A stretch of DNA of 64,000 nt from Lepidodermella squamata (lineage: Eukaryota; Gastrotricha). The DNA is taken from contig JBLDXI010000024.1 in NCBI GenBank assembly GCA_047495785.1, positions 2,976,001-3,040,000 of the forward strand. The letters run 5' to 3'. Made by a program: the position numbers and the translations under genes. Numbering within the stretch: the stretch's first letter is position 1; every line of letters starts with the position of its first letter. The notes below the pieces were generated by a model. It saw only the letters and a list, made by a program, of their open reading frames with translations, had not been told where the DNA came from and made no database searches. Of the stretch, positions 56,701 through 64,000 are shown in pieces.

Positions 56701-58396
56701 GTTTGTAGATATAAAAATGTGTAGATAAAAACGATGGCTAAATCAGATCGGATGCTTTGAAACCGGCCTGGAACGGGCTTATAAAGCGCTGGAGCATTGC
56801 GTCATCGACTCAATAATTAGGAGATCGAAGTGCGTGTTACAAAACAAATCCCACCATCAATGAAAAACTTGGTTATATTTCATTGCCATTTTTTTATTTC
56901 TATCAACAATCGAATCGAATTCGATCAAATACAATCGATATCGTTTTACTTTACATACACTTGAAATAAGTAAGCAGCAATAAAACGGGGGAAACAAAAA
57001 AATGACTGCGGGGATTCTCTTTAGCGCTGAGTTCTCCAGGAAGATACTCACTTCTTCTCTAAAATTTAAATTTTTAAAAAAAGCTGATATCGATTCGAAG
57101 CGTTGATTTCAGAAATTAGGATTATTTCCCGATAAATATCCGCATCTTTTAAAACGAGCACGACTAGTTGTACCGAGTACATGGAAAATGGAAGACATCA
57201 GAATATCTTTCAGCGGAACCCAAGTCGAAATATGCCAATGGTCACTTTTTGAATATAACTCTACGAATTTTAGGCGAAGCATAAGTTCGGAATTGAACAC
57301 TCAGTCTTATAGAGATTCTCAAGCTGAGAATTTTGTGAAAATTTCATTGAAATTCGCGATTTTCACCTCACTGGTTTGCTTCATAGAGAGCGTAGTGCGT
57401 GAAAATTCAAAATTTTACACAAAAAACATTTTTATGGTGGATTTTTTACTCCGTATTTAAAATTAATTCGTTGCCATTACGAGATAGGAAGTGTCCTCTT
57501 CGATCACTACGTTCTCTTTGCTCGACAGTAAATACGAAAAATGACTGGATAAAACTTGAAACATTCTCCTCAAAGCCAAAACAATGAATTTCTATCGTGT
57601 TCAAAGTAGTACTTTTAAGTGTTCAAAGTTGTACCGGCTACCCTTGCAACTTTGAGCGCATGCCACGCGAAAACCACTCTATAGAAGGGCGTGCCTTTTT
57701 GGCTACTTCTTCAGAAAGGTATTCGCTTAGATTCGCCAATTTGGACCGCGCGGATATCTGCTATGGTTATCGCAGGGCAGCACTTCACAGTAGACCAAAA
57801 AAGCTGTTTTTTTGAGAATTTTTAAGGCAGAGACCGTGGCGACTATGGCGATGAAACTTAGCAAAATGTTAGATCTCAACGATATCTATATTCAGTAAAA
57901 TTCCCAAGTGATAGATCCCCATGGTTTCAGAGAAAAGCTGATTTGCGTGAAATGTTCAAACTTGTACCGGATTACGGTATCCGAAAATTGATTTCAGGCG
58001 CTAGAAAATTTCAAAATGTGTTTCCGCTACGGCAAATTAGGTTCTGCTCACCGTAAATTTGGTTCCGGTAAAAGGAAGACCCGAAAAAAATTCCATTGGC
58101 ATCGAGCAAGAAGCGACGTAACCGAAATTGCAAAGAATAAAAAAGAATTGATTGCCAGGGCGTTAGGAAAAAATGGTGCTATGGTGATTTCAATTAACAG
58201 CACAAATCTTCATATCATTTGAGTAGCACTTGCGGAAATGCCAAAAAATAAGTTAACAATTATTATTATAATTTTTTTAATTTCCATAAACTCGAAATAC
58301 ATGACAATTCTCAAAGTCATAGATACGTGGCTATGTTATCATTCTTTTTATCTGAATCAGCAGTGTAGATACATATATTGATATTGTAACTTAGAA

Positions 58397-58514
58397 CATC
58401 GGACTTAGACATTGAGGCCCATTGAGTTTTATTGCATTTTTAATCGCATTTACAAGATCATCGGACTGAGACATCAGGCCCATTGAGCTTTATTGCATAT
58501 TTAATTGCATTTAC
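58397..58514. repeat. Two-copy tandem repeat, 62-bp period
   Basis: CATCGGACT.AGACAT..GGCCCATTGAG.TTTATTGCAT..TTAAT.GCATTTAC occurs twice in tandem with a few differences. Confidence 0.8.
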
Positions 58515-59742
58515 GCTTAGGATAGAAATGTTCTCGTCGCGACAGACTTTTTCGATGACCAAACTGACAGGTATCATCCCGTGCTGTCGAAATTCGCACC
58601 CGGCTAGATTAATTAGTACAGTAAATTGCCGACGCGGAACGCATGTTACGGGGTTATATTAGCATTAGGTATAAAAGTCAGGGCATCCGAACGGTTTTAT
58701 ATCGCAGCGAAAATTTTCGTAAAATTTACTATTTGCGACAGAAAGGGAGACCAATCAACGCCATGATTAGAGCTCAAGCAGTTAGCCGGATTTTACTAGC
58801 AATCATATCAATGTATCTTTCGTTCGATTGGAGCGATGGTAAGGTCTTTATTGGCTTTTCGCGTTTCTCATATTACAGCAGTAATAGGAATTCACGATTT
58901 GGGGAAAACCTTTTTCATCCGACCAATGTCTTATTTCTTCCGACTCCGAAAATACAGTAAAAAAGTGACAATTCGGATCGCCATAAATCTTTCACCATAA
59001 AATTCTGCCGATTTAGGTACCAAAATAGGGTGCATAAAAGGGGTATGTCCCTACGGAAAATTGAGAAAATCGATATTTTAATGTCGAATGATTTTAGTCA
59101 CATTTTTGGTTGTCGGATAAAAATAGACATTGGCCGGATGAAAGAAGTCACGCCCCATGATTTTAACACTAATCGGGGAAATTGCCTAGAATATATTTAC
59201 ACGCACTGTAAATAAGCCGTAAATATATAGATTTTTATCATCGCGCCAATAACCGATAGCTAATTTTTATATTGATCTATAACAAATCACTTATAAATCA
59301 AGCCGAAAAATAATTATCGATTTCGATGAGGCCGTTGCAAAATTTACGCAAAAAATGGAGGCCGACAATTCTGCGCCGAAAATTGGTAGGATTAATTTTA
59401 TCGCGGAACAATTTCGAAATTCGAGATTTTCATGCTTCAGACGCAAGCCTGTTCGATATTATTAAATTTCATAATCATTTTGGATTAATATACGAAATTC
59501 TGCGAATTTTCACCCCTGTTTACATTATCAGATTATCCTAATTCGTGATTCGTCACACCTTCCAGGTTGAACCCGCCGTGGGGAATTATTATTTTTCTTC
59601 GAAAATTGAGGGCGCAAAGGCGCAGAATTCCGAACTGATAATTAGATTCCGCCTCTAATCAAGGATAATCCCATTATAAAAAGTGTTGACTCAAAATGCA
59701 CTTTCAGTGAATTCGCTGTAATTTCAAATTCTAGCTAGCCTT

Positions 59743-59979
59743 ATGACCGACGCTTTGATGAGACAAGACAAGTTGCATTTGGTGAAAACGCTTGCGTCAA
59801 TGACTCGAAATGACCTCAGAGCTAATTACGCGGCTTGCATGACCGTATTTCGATCTGATAAGGTGTGCCGCTTCACTTCGGACGCCTACATTTGGGCGCA
59901 GCGCATCGCTGCACACGAGGACGCGTCTGGCCGGCGATTCAACATTTTGCCTCTATCGAGTAACAAAAGTAAACCTTGA
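59743..59979 (+). CDS. Possible small ORF (78 codons)
   Basis: Starts MTDALMRQDKLHLVKTLASM with a mixed, protein-like composition (RSDKVCRFTSDAYIWAQRIA) and better codon balance than its surroundings. No homology recognised, no clear flanking exons, and a possible donor near its end. It may be an exon of an unmodelled gene or chance. Confidence 0.25.
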   Translation: MTDALMRQDKLHLVKTLASMTRNDLRANYAACMTVFRSDKVCRFTSDAYIWAQRIAAHEDASGRRFNILPLSSNKSKP

Positions 59980-60218
59980 AACTAGAAAACATCAAGTTTT
60001 CATGCTTTATGTATGACTTTTTTGAGATCAATAAAAAAGGAAGAAACGAAAGAATTTGCAGAAATGTGAAAGATATGGCGAAAATAGGTCAATTTATGAA
60101 TGTGATGTTCCTGGGAAAAATATTTCGTAATTTTTTTTCAAGCGCTCAATTTTCCAGGGCGCAAATGCTGGCAATTTTTTTTCACGCAAGTATCCCATAT
60201 TCATTACCGTCCAAAGGT

Positions 60219-60285
60219 TCCAAGGTCACCCCGTCCAAAATTACCATGCGTTACGCATGGTAATTTTGGACGGGGTGACCTTGGA
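60219..60285. repeat. Perfect 67-bp palindrome
   Basis: Arms of 33 bp (TCCAAGGTCACCCCGTCC... to the inverted copy) around a single central T at 60252. A weaker match (CCGTCCAAAGG / CTTGACGG) extends outside. It may be a foldback MITE or two abutting ends of an element. Confidence 0.9.
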
Positions 60286-61149
60286 CTTGACGGCTTTGCA
60301 GATCAATATATTTGTAAGGTTGAAGGATAGGAACACAGGGTTTGTTGCTTACAATTCCCCGTATCGGGATCAAATTCATATCGGGATCAATTTGGGACGA
60401 AATTCGGCATTGGCGTTCCCACAGCGTTGCTCACTCAGTTATCGAAAGAGAAATGAAGATCTGACGATTGGTTTTTGCAGGGAATTCACCTCCAGGGAAA
60501 ATGGCTCCAAAACATCCTTCAATTTTACCTTAGTCTTAGGTGTGGAAGTGTGTGTTTGTCAGGGTCCAAAGCGGATGTTGACTTCACAGTCGCTTTTCGC
60601 CAACTTCTAAAAATACTACCTGGGCAAATTTGGGATAAAAAATCCGCCGCCATACAAAGTTAAAGTGAATCGACGCTCGGCTTCGGCTCTAGCAATCGAA
60701 GCGAGATATCGAGCGATAAATGCAATCGATCGAATTGTAATAATTAGTTTAGCTTTTTTCCCCAGGACAATGAGTAATCCCCTACCATAGATAAATAAGT
60801 GAGAAAAGATAGGAAACTCCTGCATGAGCATTGTTCCGAAATTCGGCGTCAGCTGTGACCAATCGTTGAACTCTCGTCCATTTTCGTTTAATCAAAATTT
60901 TGGCAATTTTTCAAGCCTCACTTCTCACTCTTATTGCACAGCCCACCTGGCAAACGCTGCGCAAGACCTCAGCCTGAAGTGAGGGACATCTTGCCTAGAT
61001 TCCGTACATCGTTGTTATCCTTGTTATTCAACAATAAAGTAATTACTATCAATTACCACACTGTAAAAAAAGTTCGCTATTTAGCACTTGGCATTTAGGA
61101 CGATCGGTTATTTAGAATAAAAATTAAAACAATTTCGAATCGCTTAATA

Positions 61150-61966
61150 CCGTAAGGCGGTCTTACTTCGGACAGGGTAACTTCGGACACTTTTGACTTT
61201 GAACTGGAATTTCTCCTCAACCCCGGTGAATATAGAGACCGATCAAATTGCAAAAGATAGCCCTGAGTCTTGGCTTTCAAATGACACCAGAAACATTGAA
61301 AACAGATAAGTATGCGAAGAATAGTCCAACTTCTTGGCAGTCATGTCCCGCGACCCAAAATTGCTAACTTTCACCAGGTAGGTATTTTTTGCTGGAGAGA
61401 AGCGGAAAAGATAGAGCATCATCGATTTAGTAATGCTGTCATGTTCAAACCAATTTTTAACAAAAATTTTGATCAGGAAATGCTTTAGAAAACAAATGTT
61501 GTCCCGGGTAAGTTCGGACAGCTTCAAACTACGGAAAATTCAAAAAGATGTCAATTGACCTTGACATTTTTTAAACTCCATATTTTATTGAGAACAGCAC
61601 TAAGCTGCGTTGGGAGCACAATTCAATATTGAGGGTTCGAATCCCTCATCATGCATTTGGGTTTTTTTTAAGTTTTTTTTTCTTAAATCTGCTCACAAAT
61701 TTTATCTCGCTTTAATGTGAACTTTGACCCCTATCTAAATATTCACATTGAGCTGTCCGAAGTTACCCCAGTTGTGTCCGAAGTTAGCCGGACCAGTTTT
61801 CCTTTAATACCTTTACGGGAAAAATTAATTTTTTTCCGGAGTTGATACTAGAATATGCAGTTTTTCAAGGCGCATCTTTTGACATAAAGCCCGTCATAAA
61901 ATTCGTGCACCTCGAAAAACTAAGCCCCAAAAACACGTTTTTGTCCGAAGTAAGACCGCCTTACGG
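61150..61966. mobile_element. 817-bp TA-flanked inverted-repeat element
   Basis: Ends CCGTAAGGCGGTCTTACTTC / inverted, flanked by TA (61148-61149 and 61967-61968), consistent with Tc1/mariner-type target duplication. The words TCCGAAGTTA and GTAAGTTCGGACA recur inside on both strands. No transposase; non-autonomous. A tRNA-like segment lies in the middle. Confidence 0.8.
61597..61653 (+). other. tRNA-like segment (SINE or tRNA pseudogene)
   Basis: GAGGGTTCGAATCCCTC (61631-61647) forms a perfect T arm and contains a B box. Upstream TAAGCTGCGTTGGGAGCA resembles a D arm/A box. The anticodon arm is shortened and no matching 5' acceptor strand is seen, so it is a tRNA-derived fragment rather than a working gene. 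Confidence 0.5.
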
Positions 61967-62342
61967 TACCAGAAAACTATTTAGAATAACCGGGGGTTAT
62001 TTATCCTGAGTAACATAGAGCAAAATGGAGTTTAGGGTGTTCAAAAATAGATTACTAAGAAAGCCCACCTTTTTATACTTTTTACCTAAAATTAGGTATT
62101 TATCGCCTCGAATTTCAGTTTTCGGTAATTAGAAGCTTCAATTGAAATTTTTAGGCTAAATGGGAGGCTCCCAGGGTCCTAAATGCCCGAGTAAAATTCG
62201 GTTATTTAGCGGCTAAATTGCGAACTTTTTTTTATAGTGCATCTTTTTATAGTGCATATAGTGCATTTACCATTCGCATAGTAGTAGTGTAAAAGGGGCT
62301 TATGTCCCCTACCATCTGTTGCCCATAACGTTCCACCCTATT

Positions 62343-63180
62343 ACATCTTTTTTCTTTTGCAATTTCATTATTTTTATTAAAGAAACACGTGATTATATTT
62401 TCATGATTCTCAGCTTATTCATTTTTTTACTTTTTTCTACCTAAGGATTTACTCGATCTTCGAAGGTTCGCTGTATGCGAATACGAAACCCGAATTGGAT
62501 GAATTTGATATCAAATTGAAGCTAGAGATCTGATCTATCTAGCTGTGAAATTAGAATACTGGATGCCATTTCATTCTTGAAGGTATTCAACGTTTTAGCT
62601 GACTGGCTGTTCGGAAAGTTTCTTCTGATTTTACCTACGATAATGTTTATTTTTCAACAAATACCTACTAAGGAATAATTATATTACTTAGTCTTCGCTA
62701 ATTTCATCATTTCATGATGAAACCAAAGCAATATTTGTGAAAACTACCTCAGCTTAGGGTAAGCTATTGCCCTAAATGCTACTAAAGCTCAATTTTTCGA
62801 GGTACTATCGCTTCTACTCGAGATATCAACTCCGCCTGATTGTTCTAATCATTTTTGGGGAGGAGGGAGGGGCCTTATACCTATAAAATATAAAAACTAC
62901 CCAAGGAAAACATCTTTGCAGTTAATTCTACTTACTCCTTAGTTTTTGCGAAACACATAATAATTTTGTCGATCTGATCGCATGTTTGAAAAGATTATAT
63001 ATCTAGCTTCAATTTGATATCAAATTCATCCAATTCAGGTTTTGTAATCGCTTACCTTCGAAGATCGAGTAAATCCTTAGGTAGAAAAAAGTAAAAAAAA
63101 TGAATAAGTTGAGAATCATGAAAAAATAAACACGTGTTTCTTTAATAAAAATAATGAAATTGCAAAGGAAAAAAGGTGTA
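62343..63180. mobile_element. 838-bp element with ~190-bp inverted arms
   Basis: The left arm (62343-62533) and right arm (62992-63180) match in inverted orientation, including AAACACGTG, TAAGGATTTACTCGATCTTC, TTGGATGAATTTGATATC and AAATTGAAGCTAGA. The internal ~460 bp has no ORF. No clear target duplication. Foldback-type non-autonomous element. Confidence 0.8.
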
Positions 63181-63183
63181 GAG

Positions 63184-64000
63184 ATGATAGATTGCTAAAA
63201 AATTAATTAAGACGATTGTAGAATTTTCAGACCTCTAGGATCCTCACATCCTCCTTGAAACAGGGAAAACCTTAAGACCCTGATGAATATCAACCCCTTT
63301 TTTATACCACTCGACTCCTCATTGATAGGTCTTTAAGTTAACATTAATAGATCTTAAAATTGGCATCAAAATCTCACAATGTTCAAATTCAATGCTCAAA
63401 TGGCATCAAAATTTCGCCACACCCCACTTTTCACTAGTTTCCAGTCATTTTCTCTTTTTGCTAACATAAAAAGCCCTTAATATGCAATGCAAGATTTTCA
63501 TAAATAGGTCACTGAGCAACCTGAAGTGAGCATGCCAACGACCAGCCAACCTTCATTAGTCCAATCAATTGCTTTTTGTACACGTGAAACTGTTGTTTTC
63601 AATGTTTCGCGACTTTTGGCACAATAATCAATTTCACTTGAAAACAACTCGAAATGTCTTACCCCTAAAATGTCTCTGTCGAATGTCAAAATGGCCACCG
63701 CTTCTCTCTCACTGGCTATTAAGCGATGCAGGCTGAATACCACTTTTATCGAGTGTTTTTTCACACAATGTGAGCAAAGTGACTTCGCGATAGCGTCAAA
63801 TGCTATGCAGTTTCCAGGCAATTACAGCGATGGCAGGGCTAGCAAATTGACAGCGACGTTTATCATCGCGCTCCGACATTTTGCTGCCGTTGAATTATTT
63901 GATAATTATTCAGCTTTCTTCAAAGGTGCGAGAGGATTTATCATTAATTTAAATGAGACGATTCAAAAATTGAACAACGAATTGTCTATTATTGAGTAGA
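63184..64000. other. Terminal region, no confident gene
   Basis: Two overlapping opposite ORFs (63670-63999 plus; 63498-63821 minus) of about 107-109 codons. Neither has a recognised domain, so neither can be preferred. Confidence 0.35.

Larger units (their letters stand above)
56701..61149. other. Long region without confident genes
   Basis: 4.4 kb, AT-rich, with many short ORFs and no recognisable domains. Repeats noted separately: a 62-bp-period direct duplication at about 58397-58514 and a perfect 67-bp palindrome at 60219-60285. Two copies of GTTCAAA.TTGTACCGG lie at about 57620 and 57955. Confidence 0.5.

Noticed and set aside
63498-63999. Two opposite ~108-codon ORFs at the window end
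   Set aside because: No domain, signal or splice support; mutually overlapping, so neither is called as a gene.
1-64000. CRISPR arrays, operons, Shine-Dalgarno sites and bacterial insertion sequences
   Set aside because: The window is eukaryotic with spliced genes; no direct-repeat/spacer arrays seen.

Overview
This is a gene- and transposon-dense stretch of an invertebrate animal genome. The evidence is intron-containing genes with short introns (mostly 48-70 nt, ending TTTCAG, TTTTAG or TCTAG), class C 7TM receptors, C-type lectins, a NEK-like kinase and metazoan-type Copia, Jockey-like and CR1-like retroelements. The intron style and compactness fit an ecdysozoan such as a tardigrade or nematode-like lineage, but nothing here fixes the phylum. 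All splice models were made by eye from GT..AG sites and frame continuity.

Layout. 1-2059: broken Copia element. 3.0-13.7 kb: a rhodopsin-like GPCR gene on the minus strand cut in two by a 9.4-kb DNA transposon (3409-12852) with ~245-bp terminal inverted repeats; removing it rejoins the receptor in frame. The transposon carries five spliced genes: a candidate DDE transposase, three small unrecognised genes and, unexpectedly, a kleisin (Rad21/Rec8-like cohesin subunit). 14.7-31.4 kb: a minus-strand cluster of class C (GABA-B-like) receptors, two intact (18.3 and 25.8 kb), one frameshifted (14.7 kb), one probably functional with an unresolved 5' exon (29.0 kb) and one relic (21.3 kb), interrupted by a 592-bp MITE and a decayed Jockey-like element. 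31.9-33.2 kb: NEK-like kinase. 33.8-50.4 kb: five C-type lectin copies (one broken), with a truncated receptor (40.2 kb) and nested transposons among them. 51.1-53.4 kb: another class C receptor. 55.1-56.7 kb: a secreted Ala/Gln-rich repeat protein. 57-64 kb: mostly noncoding, with several inverted-repeat elements.

How it fits together. Two multigene families, class C receptors (probable chemosensors) and secreted lectin-domain proteins, are evolving by local duplication and decay, with transposons inserting among and into them. The most notable item is the kleisin-bearing transposon: its boundaries, 4-bp target duplication, near-identical ends and intact genes point to recent movement, and a chromosome-cohesion protein as cargo or as part of the transposition machinery is, to my knowledge, not a described arrangement.
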